Assembly: GCA_028816945.1 (NCBI GenBank)
Contig: JAPPQG010000019.1
Span: 1-13,102, forward strand
Direction: 5' to 3'
DNA from: Alphaproteobacteria bacterium
Lineage (GTDB): Bacteria; Pseudomonadota; Alphaproteobacteria; RS24
DNA: 13,102 bases
Shown piece after piece: positions 1 through 7,417 of the stretch. Numbering within the stretch: position 1 is the stretch's first letter; the number at the start of each line of letters is the position of its first letter. Position numbers and translations under genes: made by a program. Below the pieces are notes generated by a model that saw nothing but the letters and a program-made list of their open reading frames with translations, was not told the DNA's origin and searched no databases.

Positions 1-111
1 TTTGGCTTGTTTTTGTTGGATAATATTTTGCCCTAATTTTTCCGTTAATTTTTCCCCATGCGCTGTAAGAACTGTGTTAAACAGAGCAAGGGCGGTTTCA
101 ATTTTTTCCAT
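1..111 (-). CDS. 5' end of a small coiled-coil-like protein (DUF4164-like, partial)
   Basis: Only the first 37 codons are in the window; the reading frame runs off the left edge without a stop. The ATG at 109-111 is preceded on the minus strand by AGGAG with an 8-base spacer, a good ribosome binding site. The visible protein starts MEKIETALALFNTVLTAHGE and is rich in Leu, Lys, Glu and Gln, as expected for an amphipathic helix or coiled coil. In several rhizobial genomes a short DUF4164 gene, often beside the cell-division gene zapA, lies divergently next to tkt. The position and the helical N-terminus fit that, but 37 residues are too few to assign the family firmly. It is read away from tkt, so the two genes share the upstream region. 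Confidence 0.6.
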   Translation of the reverse strand, partial: MEKIETALALFNTVLTAHGEKLTEKLGQNIIQQKQAK

Positions 112-459
112 ATGGGTGTCTCCTTTTGATTATTTCGTGCCATTATTTGCGCCATTATATTACCATTCTGCACTCAATATTTGTTAAACATAGGGATAAT
201 CAGCAAACCGCGTCAAGCGGGAAAGCAATAAAATAGACATTTATGTTAATATTATTTTTTGAAAAAAACAAGCAAAAACAAGCTATAAATAAAAACAATA
301 GATATATTGCTTTATCTATGCTTTTATATGTGCCGATTCCATTATTGACTCTTATGGGCGGGCAGGTCATTGTGCCGCCAAATAAATTAGATTCGGGCAG
401 ATTAGATTCGCCCTCTTTGTTTGTTATTTTTGATATGTGTTATCGAAGGACTCAAAAAT
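112..459. other. Divergent intergenic region between the left-edge gene and tkt
   Basis: These 348 bases hold the start signals of both flanking genes and no convincing gene. The left half is AT-rich and includes TTGAAA at 259-264 followed, after a long 19-base spacer, by TATAAA at 284-289, a weak promoter candidate for tkt. The right half contains five GANTC sites, a TTGACT hexamer at 345-350 that could be a -35 element, and a 10-bp direct repeat ATTAGATTCG at 386-395 and 401-410. A 76-codon frame at 243-473 has no ribosome binding site and overlaps the tkt start, so it is not taken as a gene. Confidence 0.6.
335..453. promoter_or_regulatory. Cluster of five GANTC sites upstream of tkt
   Basis: GANTC occurs at 335-339 (GATTC), 347-351 (GACTC), 390-394 (GATTC), 405-409 (GATTC) and 449-453 (GACTC). 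In random sequence about one per 256 bases is expected, so roughly 0.5 in this 119-base stretch. GANTC is the target of the cell-cycle DNA methyltransferase CcrM in alphaproteobacteria, and promoters with such sites can be controlled by GcrA according to methylation state. The second site overlaps the possible -35 hexamer TTGACT (345-350) and the last overlaps the tkt ribosome binding site. The sites are directly visible; regulation of tkt by CcrM/GcrA is an inference. Confidence 0.45.
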
Positions 460-2505
460 ATGTCTTCATCTAATGGCCTGACTGAAAAAAAATCGGCTAT
501 GGATAAAAATCGTCATAAACGCATGGCAAATGCAATCCGTATCCTTGCTATGGATGCGGTGCAAGCGGCCAATTCTGGCCATCCCGGCCTGCCTATGGGG
601 GCGGCTGATATAGCGACTGTCTTATTTACGGGGTTTTTGAAAATTGACCCCCGCCGGCCGCTCTGGCCTGACCGCGACAGATTTATTCTATCGGCTGGAC
701 ATGGCTCTATGTTGCAATATGCGCTTCATTATTTGGTCGGCTATGAGGATATGAGTTTGGAGGAAATTAAGAATTTCCGCCAAATGGGCGCACGCACGCC
801 GGGCCACCCTGAATTTGGCCATGCGGCAGGCATTGAGACGACAACCGGCCCGCTCGGACAAGGCATTGCAACTGCAACAGGCATGGCATTGGCTGAACGC
901 ATGATGTGTGCGCGTTTTGGCGATGAATTGGTCGACCATTTTACCTATGTGCTAGCCTCCGATGGCGATTTAATGGAAGGGGTAAGCCATGAAGCGATTA
1001 GTTTGGCGGGACATTTACGGCTCGCCCGCCTGATTGTGCTTTATGATGATAATGACATTTCTATTGACGGCCCGCTTGACCTTGCTGAATCGGGCGATGC
1101 GTTGCAACGATTTGCGGCGGCGGGTTGGGATACAATCCGCATTGACGGGCATGACCCTGTGGCGATTGACTCTGCCCTCACACAAGCCCGCGCAAGCGAT
1201 AAGCCAAGCCTGATTGCTTGCAAAACCATTATCGGCTATGGCGCCCCCAATAAGCAAGGCACAGAAGCCACACATGGCGCGCCCTTAGGCGAGGATGAAG
1301 TCAAATTGGCGCGGGCCGAATTAGGCTGGACAGGGCAAGCATTTGCCATTCCCGCCGATATTTTAGACGCTTGGCGCATGGCGGGCTTGCGCCATACATC
1401 AACCCGCAAAGCATGGGAGGCGCGGCTTGACGGGCAGGATGCGAAAATTAAAAACCGCTTTAATCGCTTAATGGCGGCCGAATTGCCCGCTTGTTTAGAG
1501 ACCAGTATAGAAACATATAAAAAACAACTTGCCGCAGAAAGCCAACCGCCCCAAGCAACCCGCAAATCATCCGAACAAGCCTTAAAAGTGATTGTCCCTG
1601 CAATACCTGAAATGGTTGGCGGGTCGGCCGATTTGACAGGCTCTAACAATACACGCACGCCAAGCCAAGAGATTGTGAGTGCTGACAATTATGGCGGGCA
1701 TTTTATTCATTGGGGCGTGCGCGAACACGGCATGGCAGCTGCCATGAATGGTTTAGCTTTGCATGGCGGTTTCATCCCTTATAGTGGCACATTTCTCGTT
1801 TTTTCTGACTATGCGCGCCCCTCCATTCGTCTAGCCGCCCTTATGGGGCTTAAAGTCATTCATGTTATGACGCATGATTCTATCGGGCTTGGTGAAGATG
1901 GCCCAACACACCAACCCATAGAGCATTTAGCAAGCCTAAGGGCAATGCCGAATCTCCTCACTTTGCGCCCTGCGGATAGTATTGAAACATTAGAATGTTG
2001 GCAAATTGCCTTAATGCAAAAGACAACGCCTAGCATTCTTGCCCTAACCCGCCAAGCCGTGCCTGCTGTGCGCACAGAATATACAGAAAAAAACCTATGC
2101 GCCAAAGGGGGCTATGAATTGTTTTCAGCAAAAGGCGAAGCACAAGTCACCTTATTGGCGACTGGCTCAGAAGTCCATTTAGCCGTTGCAGCAAAAGAAA
2201 AACTAGAAGCCGACAATATCGGCACACGCATTGTCTCCCTGCCCTGTTTGGAATTATTTGCTCAACAGTCGCAAACCTATCAACAAGATGTGCTTGGCGC
2301 AACGCCTGTGCGGATTGCCATTGAGGCTGCTGTGCGACAGAGTTGGGATCGTTATTTGCGCGTTGGTGACGGTTTTATTGGCATGGCGCAATTTGGCGCA
2401 AGTGCGCCGGCGCAACAATTATTTGAACATTTTGGCATTACCACAGAGGCGATTGTCAAAATGGCAAAAGAAAAACACGAAGCAAAACATAAAGGCACTA
2501 AATAA
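460..2505 (+). CDS. tkt: Transketolase
   Basis: Thiamine-diphosphate enzyme of the non-oxidative pentose phosphate pathway; it moves two-carbon ketol units between sugar phosphates in the cytosol. The 681-residue product has the normal family length. Visible motifs include NSGHPGLPMG near residue 38, GHGS near 80, GHPEFGH near 115, the cofactor motif SDGDLMEG (167-174) ending with DDN at 196-198, and in the middle domain VREHGMAAAMNG and EDGPTHQP. The first Gly of the usual GDG diphosphate motif is Ser here. The C-terminal domain carries FGASAPA. The start at 460 was chosen because AAGGA lies 9 bases upstream; an in-frame TTG at 421 would add 13 residues that do not resemble the family, and an ATG 13 codons downstream (MDKNRHKR) is a possible alternative. 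pgk follows after 27 bases, so the two are probably co-transcribed. Confidence 0.97.
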   Translation: MSSSNGLTEKKSAMDKNRHKRMANAIRILAMDAVQAANSGHPGLPMGAADIATVLFTGFLKIDPRRPLWPDRDRFILSAGHGSMLQYALHYLVGYEDMSLEEIKNFRQMGARTPGHPEFGHAAGIETTTGPLGQGIATATGMALAERMMCARFGDELVDHFTYVLASDGDLMEGVSHEAISLAGHLRLARLIVLYDDNDISIDGPLDLAESGDALQRFAAAGWDTIRIDGHDPVAIDSALTQARASDKPSLIACKTIIGYGAPNKQGTEATHGAPLGEDEVKLARAELGWTGQAFAIPADILDAWRMAGLRHTSTRKAWEARLDGQDAKIKNRFNRLMAAELPACLETSIETYKKQLAAESQPPQATRKSSEQALKVIVPAIPEMVGGSADLTGSNNTRTPSQEIVSADNYGGHFIHWGVREHGMAAAMNGLALHGGFIPYSGTFLVFSDYARPSIRLAALMGLKVIHVMTHDSIGLGEDGPTHQPIEHLASLRAMPNLLTLRPADSIETLECWQIALMQKTTPSILALTRQAVPAVRTEYTEKNLCAKGGYELFSAKGEAQVTLLATGSEVHLAVAAKEKLEADNIGTRIVSLPCLELFAQQSQTYQQDVLGATPVRIAIEAAVRQSWDRYLRVGDGFIGMAQFGASAPAQQLFEHFGITTEAIVKMAKEKHEAKHKGTK

Positions 2506-2532
2506 ATAATAAGGGTAAATTAAGAGCATATA

Positions 2533-3750
2533 ATGGTTGCCTATCTAACGCTTGACCGCCTGCTTGCAGAGCCTAACATAAAGAATATGTCTGTACTATT
2601 GCGGGCCGATTTGAATATACCCATAGACGAGCAAGGCAAGGCGCGCGATATAAGCCGCCTAACGCAGCTCATACCAAGTCTCACAGCCCTGTCGCAAGCA
2701 GGCGCAAAAACGGTCATTTTGTCGCATTTTGGTCGCCCCAAACAAGATGATACAATTTATAGTCTAGCCCCCATTGCCCGCATACTCGCGCATACATTAG
2801 ACCGCGACATTGGCTTTGTTGAAGCCTGCATTGGCACACAGGCGGCGCAATTTATTCATAATCTGCCCGCAGGCGGGATTGGCGTGCTTGAAAATACCCG
2901 TTTTCACGCAGGCGAAACACAAAATGACCCCGCCTTTTGTCGGGCTTTGGCATCTATCGGGCAGGCTTATGTCAATGACGCATTTTCCATTGCGCACAGG
3001 GCGCATGCAAGTGTCGAAGGCATCGCGCATTTACTGCCTGCCTATGCGGGCTATGCGCTGGCCGGTGAATTAGAAAAGTTAGAAAGCATTTTACAAAACC
3101 CCGCCCGTCCGCTTATGGTGGCGATTGGCGGGGCGAAAATATCAACAAAATTATCTTTACTCAATCGCTTGCTTGAAAAAGCCGATATATTGGTGATTGG
3201 CGGCGGCATGGCAAATAATTTGCTAGCTGCCAAAAATCTATCGATTGGCCGTTCGCTTGTTGAAAAAACCATGTTAGATGAGGCGCGCGCGATTCTAAAC
3301 AAAGCAGAAACGACGGATTGCCGTCTTATCCTACCGCAAGATGTTGTTATTGCCCCCGAACTTGCCCCTTGTGACAACCCGTCCATAATTGCGGTCGAAC
3401 AAATGCCAAATGACATGATGATATTAGATATAGGCACAAAAACCACCCAACATATCAAACAGGCCATAGAAGAGAGCAAAACTTTTGTTTGGAATGGCCC
3501 TTTGGGGGCGTTTGAAATACCGCCTTTTGGCAAAGCAACCCATGCGATAGCAGAGCATGCAGCCACCTGCACGCGGCAAGGAAAACTCGTCTCTGTGGCA
3601 GGTGGTGGCGATACATTGGCCGCCTTACAGCCCGCCCAAGCGCAAGACTTTACCCATATTTCTACGGCAGGAGGCGCATTTTTAGAATGGCTTGAAGGCA
3701 AATCTCTAGCTGGTATAAAGGCATTAGAGCAAACGCATATAAGCGCATAA
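2533..3750 (+). CDS. pgk: Phosphoglycerate kinase
   Basis: Transfers the acyl phosphate of 1,3-bisphosphoglycerate to ADP in glycolysis and runs in reverse in gluconeogenesis; cytosolic. The product has 405 residues, the usual length. The N-terminal substrate-binding half shows RADLNIP (24-30) and SHFGRPK (64-70). The C-terminal nucleotide-binding half shows GGAKISTKL, VIGGGMANN, FVWNGPLGAFE and the phosphate-contacting GGGDT at 357-361, followed by STAGGAFLEWLEGK. The ATG at 2533 is preceded by a modest AAGAG. The gene lies 27 bases after tkt and before fba, with no gap gene between tkt and pgk. Its stop codon (3748-3750) falls inside the first copy of a 15-bp tandem repeat, so changes in that repeat sit directly at the 3' end of the gene. 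Confidence 0.97.
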   Translation: MVAYLTLDRLLAEPNIKNMSVLLRADLNIPIDEQGKARDISRLTQLIPSLTALSQAGAKTVILSHFGRPKQDDTIYSLAPIARILAHTLDRDIGFVEACIGTQAAQFIHNLPAGGIGVLENTRFHAGETQNDPAFCRALASIGQAYVNDAFSIAHRAHASVEGIAHLLPAYAGYALAGELEKLESILQNPARPLMVAIGGAKISTKLSLLNRLLEKADILVIGGGMANNLLAAKNLSIGRSLVEKTMLDEARAILNKAETTDCRLILPQDVVIAPELAPCDNPSIIAVEQMPNDMMILDIGTKTTQHIKQAIEESKTFVWNGPLGAFEIPPFGKATHAIAEHAATCTRQGKLVSVAGGGDTLAALQPAQAQDFTHISTAGGAFLEWLEGKSLAGIKALEQTHISA

Positions 3751-3805
3751 ACAATTAACCCATAAACAATTAACCCATAAACAATTAACCCATAAACAAT
3801 TAACC
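3746..3805. repeat. Four perfect tandem copies of a 15-bp unit between pgk and fba
   Basis: The unit CATAAACAATTAACC occurs at 3746-3760, 3761-3775, 3776-3790 and 3791-3805 without a mismatch. The first copy includes the pgk stop codon and the last ends 28 bases before the fba start. The unit has no notable self-complementarity. Because its length is a multiple of three, the frame carrying the TAA stop repeats, so extra copies would not extend pgk. Perfect identity suggests recent slippage and possible variation in copy number between strains. Confidence 0.9.
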
Positions 3806-3833
3806 TATGAGAAAGAGCAAACGGAATAAACAA

Positions 3834-4856
3834 ATGGATAAGCAAGCACTTGAAACAATCGCCCAAAATATGGTCGCAACAGGAAAAGGCATTTTAGCGG
3901 CTGATGAAAGTTCAGGCACAATCAAAAAGCGGTTTGATACGATTACTGTTGAATCGACTGAAACCAATCGCCGTGATTATCGAGAAATGCTATTTAGCAC
4001 ACAAGACGCGATGGCAAATTATATTTCAGGCGTGATTTTATTTGATGAAACCATTCGCCAACAAGCAGAAAATGGCACAGGATTAGTCGACATTATCCAA
4101 AATATGGGCTGTTTGCCGGGCATTAAGGTCGATACGGGCGCGAAAGATTTCGCCAATCATGACGGTGAGAAAGTAACCGAAGGTTTAGACGGGTTGCGCG
4201 AACGGCTACAAGAATATGTCACTTTGGGTGCAAAATTTGCCAAATGGCGCGCCGTTATCAATATCGCCAATAATGATTTGCCAACTCGTAGCTGTTTAAT
4301 TGCCAACACACATGCGCTTGCCCGTTATGCAGGCCTATGCCAAGAAAATGGGCTTGTGCCGATTGTTGAGCCAGAAGTGATTATGGATGGCGACCACACC
4401 ATTGAGCGTTGTTTTGAGGTCACGGCCGCCGTTTTGCAAATGCTTTACGCAACATTAAAAGAGCAGCGCGTCCATTTAGAAGGCACAATATTAAAGCCGA
4501 ATATGGTTTTATCAGGCACGCAAAACCCCAACCAAGCAGGCATAGAGCAAGTTGCGGAAATGACCCTTGACTGCCTCACCGCAAATGTCCCGCAAACTGT
4601 GCCGGGTATTGTGTTTTTATCGGGCGGGCAATCAGATATAGATGCCACCGCACATTTAGATGCAATAAATCGGCTAGCCAAAGCACGGGGCAAAACGAGC
4701 TGGAAGTTAAGTTTTTCATATGGGCGCGCCTTGCAAGCACCTGTTCTGCAAACGTGGGGTGGCAAGGCAGAAAACAGACAAGCCGCACAGGACGCTTTCA
4801 CACACCGCGCCAAAATGAACGGCCTCGCCACGCTCGGCCAATGGCAAGGTGGCTAG
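3834..4856 (+). CDS. fba: Class I fructose-bisphosphate aldolase
   Basis: Cleaves or forms fructose 1,6-bisphosphate through a lysine Schiff base, without a metal; cytosolic, glycolysis and gluconeogenesis. The product is 340 residues and collinear with animal-type class I aldolases: KGILAADESSGTIKKRF (18-34), KWRAVI (from Lys137), VPIVEPEVIMDGDH (175-188), GTILKPNMV with the Schiff-base Lys221, FLSGGQSD (261-268) and SFSYGRALQ (293-301). All expected catalytic regions are intact. An in-frame ATG at 3807 would add nine basic residues; the ATG at 3834 is preferred because GGA lies 8 bases upstream and the protein then begins where family members do. The gene follows pgk after 83 bases, mostly tandem repeat, and is the last of the sugar-phosphate cluster. 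Confidence 0.95.
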   Translation: MDKQALETIAQNMVATGKGILAADESSGTIKKRFDTITVESTETNRRDYREMLFSTQDAMANYISGVILFDETIRQQAENGTGLVDIIQNMGCLPGIKVDTGAKDFANHDGEKVTEGLDGLRERLQEYVTLGAKFAKWRAVINIANNDLPTRSCLIANTHALARYAGLCQENGLVPIVEPEVIMDGDHTIERCFEVTAAVLQMLYATLKEQRVHLEGTILKPNMVLSGTQNPNQAGIEQVAEMTLDCLTANVPQTVPGIVFLSGGQSDIDATAHLDAINRLAKARGKTSWKLSFSYGRALQAPVLQTWGGKAENRQAAQDAFTHRAKMNGLATLGQWQGG

Positions 4857-4925
4857 CCACTGGCTAGGCCACTCGTGGCGTGCTACTGGCTAGGCCATTC
4901 GTGGCGTGCTACTAGCTAAGCCACC
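4848..4925. repeat. 26-bp imperfect tandem repeat with hairpins at the fba/enoyl-CoA hydratase convergence
   Basis: Two adjacent 26-bp copies at 4861-4886 and 4887-4912 differ at one base; partial copies flank them (TGGCTAGCCAC before, TAGCTAAGCCAC after). Each copy contains a short hairpin: GCCAC-TC-GTGGC in the first, and GCCAT-TC-GTGGC in the second, where the change C to T keeps pairing in RNA as a U-G pair. The outer bases GGTGGCT (4848-4854) can pair with AGCCACC (4919-4925), extended by AGC/GCT with one bulged base, giving a closed multi-arm fold. GTGGCTAGCCAC (4849-4860) is a perfect palindrome over the fba stop. The position between convergent genes suits a bidirectional transcription end, although there is no T-run. 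Confidence 0.65.
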
Positions 4926-4937
4926 GCCGCCGACAGT

Positions 4938-5792
4938 CTATTCGGGGTCTATTGTCCAATTAGGCTTGCGCTTTTCAAAAAAGGCGGCGATACCCTCACG
5001 CGATTCATCACTTGTCATGCGGTGGTAAAAATTTTCAGCCGCAATCGCCCGCGCCTGCTGCATATCCGCATGGGCTGTTTGATAAAGCAGGTCTTTGGTT
5101 GCGGCAATGGCTTGGGGCGCACAGGCGAGCACTTGGGCTTTAATATTTTTTTCAATTTTTTCAAACTCGCTTATATCGGTGGCGATAAAATCAGCAAAGC
5201 CTAATGTTTGCGCCTGTGTGCCGTCAAAGCGGGCGCCCGTTAATAAAAGCCGTCTTGCCTGCGCATAGCCCAATTTTTTAATCACATAGGGGGCAATTTG
5301 CGCGGGACTGAGACCAATTCTCGTTTCCGTCATGGCAAATTTAGCATCTGCCATGCACAAAACCATATCGGCACAGCACGCAAGACCAAAACCGCCCGCC
5401 ATAGCCGCCCCTTCAATCAACACAAGGGTGAATTGGGGCGCGGTATGGACGCTGTGGAAAAGTTCAGCCAACGCATTTGAGACAGCAATAATCGCTTGCT
5501 TATCGCCTGTGGCTTGTAATTCGGTTTGAAAAAATTTCAAATTGCCACCCGCACAAAATACGCCACCCCGCCCCCGCAAACTAATACCCCGCACAAGGCG
5601 CGCATTTTGCGCCTCCCGCAAACTATGGAATAAATGCGTAAGCTCTTCTAGCATAAGTTCATCAAGTGCATTGCGCGTCTCGGGCTGGTTTAGCCAAATG
5701 GTTAGCCAATTTTGCTTGAATTCAAGGTCTAATTTTGTGAGTGAGGGCAAATTATGCAAAGGCAATTTTGTCTTGTCTGTCCTGTTTGTCAT
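4938..5792 (-). CDS. Enoyl-CoA hydratase/isomerase family protein (methylglutaconyl-CoA hydratase-like)
   Basis: Crotonase-fold enzyme acting on an acyl-CoA, probably hydrating an unsaturated branched-chain acyl-CoA. The 284-residue product shows the oxyanion-hole segments GRGGVFCAGGNLKFF (74-88) and EGAAMAGGFGLACCAD (127-142), then MTETRIGLSPAQIAPYV (154-170). Glu156 aligns with the second catalytic Glu of canonical hydratases (rat Glu164). The first (rat Glu144, in GGGCEL) is Gly136 here. This Gly and the IGLSPAQIAPYV pattern are typical of the LiuC/AtuE branch, which acts on methylglutaconyl- or isohexenylglutaconyl-CoA; the exact substrate is inferred. The N-terminus is about 15-20 residues longer than usual. 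The gene starts 6 bases after the ferredoxin stop, so it is likely translated from the same message. It converges on fba. Confidence 0.88.
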   Translation of the reverse strand: MTNRTDKTKLPLHNLPSLTKLDLEFKQNWLTIWLNQPETRNALDELMLEELTHLFHSLREAQNARLVRGISLRGRGGVFCAGGNLKFFQTELQATGDKQAIIAVSNALAELFHSVHTAPQFTLVLIEGAAMAGGFGLACCADMVLCMADAKFAMTETRIGLSPAQIAPYVIKKLGYAQARRLLLTGARFDGTQAQTLGFADFIATDISEFEKIEKNIKAQVLACAPQAIAATKDLLYQTAHADMQQARAIAAENFYHRMTSDESREGIAAFFEKRKPNWTIDPE

Positions 5793-5798
5793 GGTGCT

Positions 5799-6155
5799 TC
5801 ATTCCCTATTTTTATTTTTATCATTATTATCAAAGCCAGCAATATCGCCTGAGAAAGCAGGTTTAATTTTCATATCACTGCGCGGGAAAGTGCGACAGGC
5901 TAATACATAGCCTGCCTGCCTTTCTGCTTCGCTCACTTTTGCATAGCTCATTTTGCCATGCGCATAATCGCCCTCCACTACATGGATTTTGCATATACCA
6001 CAGCCACCATTGCGACAGCCAATTTTAATTGGCCGTTTTGTTTGCCAATTCGTATTTTGCTGTTGTGCCATCGCGGCAAGCACAGAATTATCAGCCGCAC
6101 AGCTAAAATGCGTATCATGGTCGATAATTTCAATTTGAAAAACGCCCCTAATCAT
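5799..6155 (-). CDS. [2Fe-2S] ferredoxin, plant/XylT-like
   Basis: Small electron carrier of 118 residues. The cluster ligands are visible as Cys47, Cys52 and Cys55 (GCRNGGCGIC) and Cys87 (YVLACRTFP), the C-x4-C-x2-C...C pattern of plant-type [2Fe-2S] ferredoxins. The segment GDYAHGKMSYAKVSEAERQAGYVLACR resembles ferredoxins and reductase domains of aromatic ring oxygenase systems, such as XylT/DmpQ and the N-terminal domain of phenol hydroxylase reductase. No oxygenase is present in the window, so its redox partner is unknown. It lies 41 bases downstream of the DUF819 gene and 6 bases upstream of the enoyl-CoA hydratase. The ATG at 6153-6155 has no clear ribosome binding site, which suggests translational coupling or leader control. 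The charged tail after residue 105 is likely disordered. Confidence 0.88.
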   Translation of the reverse strand: MIRGVFQIEIIDHDTHFSCAADNSVLAAMAQQQNTNWQTKRPIKIGCRNGGCGICKIHVVEGDYAHGKMSYAKVSEAERQAGYVLACRTFPRSDMKIKPAFSGDIAGFDNNDKNKNRE

Positions 6156-6202
6156 AATTCATGCTTAACCTAGCCCTGCTTAACAATAATTCATAGCTAA
6201 CC
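6154..6202. repeat. 17-bp imperfect direct repeat at the DUF819/ferredoxin boundary
   Basis: ATAATTCATGCTTAACC (6154-6170) and ATAATTCATAGCTAACC (6186-6202) match at 14 of 17 positions. On the minus strand the upstream copy contains the DUF819 stop codon and the downstream copy ends at the ferredoxin start codon. GCTTAAC also recurs at 6163-6169 and 6178-6184. This looks like a small local duplication; a role in ferredoxin translation is only a possibility. Confidence 0.45.
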
Positions 6203-7417
6203 ATACCATAATTGCAAAAATTTAGTCACGCCAAGACCAATAAAATTGGCAACCGCATAGCCAAATATGCCGCACATAATGGCGGGCGTGACATAATCGC
6301 GCCAACCCTTTGACATAGCAATAGCAGCAGTGGCAGCCGGCCCAACAATAGCCGCGCCCGAAGCAATAACCATTTCAACAAGGCTAAATTTTAGCAAACG
6401 GGCAATCAGCAACATAAAACTCACATGAATAATGATAATAATAATTGAATAGAAAAACAGGCGCGGGGCTTTATCGATAAAGACGCTTGCCTGTGTGCTT
6501 GCGCCAATCACAGCAAAGAAAATATACATAATCAATATGCCGAGTTGGAAATTGCCCTGCAACCGCCCCAATATATTGGGGAATATATTTGCAACCAAAA
6601 CGGAGATAATTGTAATAATCAAAATTGTATATTTGGGATAGCCCCATAAAGTGGCAAGCCATGCAGACAGGGCGCAAATGGCAAAACTCAATGCAAGACA
6701 ACCGCTAATATGGGTAAGCAATAGATGAATGGGGGCGTCGGGTGCGAGGTTTGTATTTTTAGTGGCTTGTGGTTTAGCGGTTTGTGGTGCGGGCGGTGCG
6801 TCTTTATCAGCTGCGCCTTTATCATGTATGTCTTTATCATTGGGATTATTGGTGCGCGCCCCTGAAACAAAGGCGCGTATAAAGCGAATGCCGGGCAAAG
6901 CTAATAACAGCATCAAGGCCATAATGCTAACCGGGCTATTGGCACTTAATGCGGCGCTGAATTCATCGGGCGTCATTTCAACAGATTGGGAAATGGCGAC
7001 AAAATTGATTGACCCGCCAATCCAACCGCCTGTATAGACGCCTGCGACTTTCGGGCCTATCGCGCCTAAATCACCGATTAGAAAAAAGCCGCCTATTGTG
7101 CCTAAACAAGTTGCCAAAGCGGCAAAAAAGAAAACAAGCATGACACGGCCACTATCGCGAAAAATTTTGCGTAAATCCGCATTGAATAAAAGCAAGGGAA
7201 TTGATAAAGGCACAAGCGTGCCGCCGACAAAATCATAAAGCGGCGCTTTGGCGGGTATAATATTTATGTTTGATAAAACCAGCCCGCCAACAATGACCCA
7301 TAAAGCACCTGATGTTTTGCGGCCAATCGCATTTGTATCCGCCCAATTACCGAACCAAGCAAGCGCAAATATAATTCCCCCCAATAAAAATAAATTATCC
7401 GCATCTATAAGAGACAT
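6197..7417 (-). CDS. DUF819 family multispanning membrane protein
   Basis: Inner-membrane protein of 406 residues with about ten hydrophobic segments in two halves, separated by a polar, Lys/Asp/Pro-rich loop at roughly residues 185-225. The segments GVYTGGWIGGSINFVAISQ in the first half and ASGAAIVGPAATAAIAMSKGW in the second, together with the N-terminal LLGGIIFALAWFGNWA, match the DUF819 (YjcL-like) family as I recall it. That family is of uncertain function but has a transporter-like two-repeat layout. The ATG at 7415-7417 is preceded by AAGG with a 6-base spacer. It is the first gene of the minus-strand unit with the ferredoxin and the enoyl-CoA hydratase, and is divergent from the TonB-dependent receptor. 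No substrate can be inferred; the link to the two downstream enzymes may be only positional. Confidence 0.85.
   Translation of the reverse strand: MSLIDADNLFLLGGIIFALAWFGNWADTNAIGRKTSGALWVIVGGLVLSNINIIPAKAPLYDFVGGTLVPLSIPLLLFNADLRKIFRDSGRVMLVFFFAALATCLGTIGGFFLIGDLGAIGPKVAGVYTGGWIGGSINFVAISQSVEMTPDEFSAALSANSPVSIMALMLLLALPGIRFIRAFVSGARTNNPNDKDIHDKGAADKDAPPAPQTAKPQATKNTNLAPDAPIHLLLTHISGCLALSFAICALSAWLATLWGYPKYTILIITIISVLVANIFPNILGRLQGNFQLGILIMYIFFAVIGASTQASVFIDKAPRLFFYSIIIIIIHVSFMLLIARLLKFSLVEMVIASGAAIVGPAATAAIAMSKGWRDYVTPAIMCGIFGYAVANFIGLGVTKFLQLWYG

Noticed and set aside
243..473. 76-codon plus-strand frame with a hydrophobic stretch upstream of tkt
   Set aside because: No ribosome binding site precedes its ATG, it overlaps the tkt start, and its composition looks like AT-rich intergenic DNA.
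1236..1688. 150-codon minus-strand frame inside tkt
   Set aside because: Antisense to well-conserved transketolase sequence; no recognisable domain.
3746..3805. Possible CRISPR array
   Set aside because: The 15-bp units are directly adjacent with no spacers, are shorter than CRISPR repeats, and no cas genes are present.
3051..3866. 271-codon minus-strand frame with repeated Tyr-Gly-Leu-Ile-Val
   Set aside because: It is antisense to pgk, and the repeated peptide is the 15-bp tandem repeat read in its open frame. pgk is unmistakable on the other strand.
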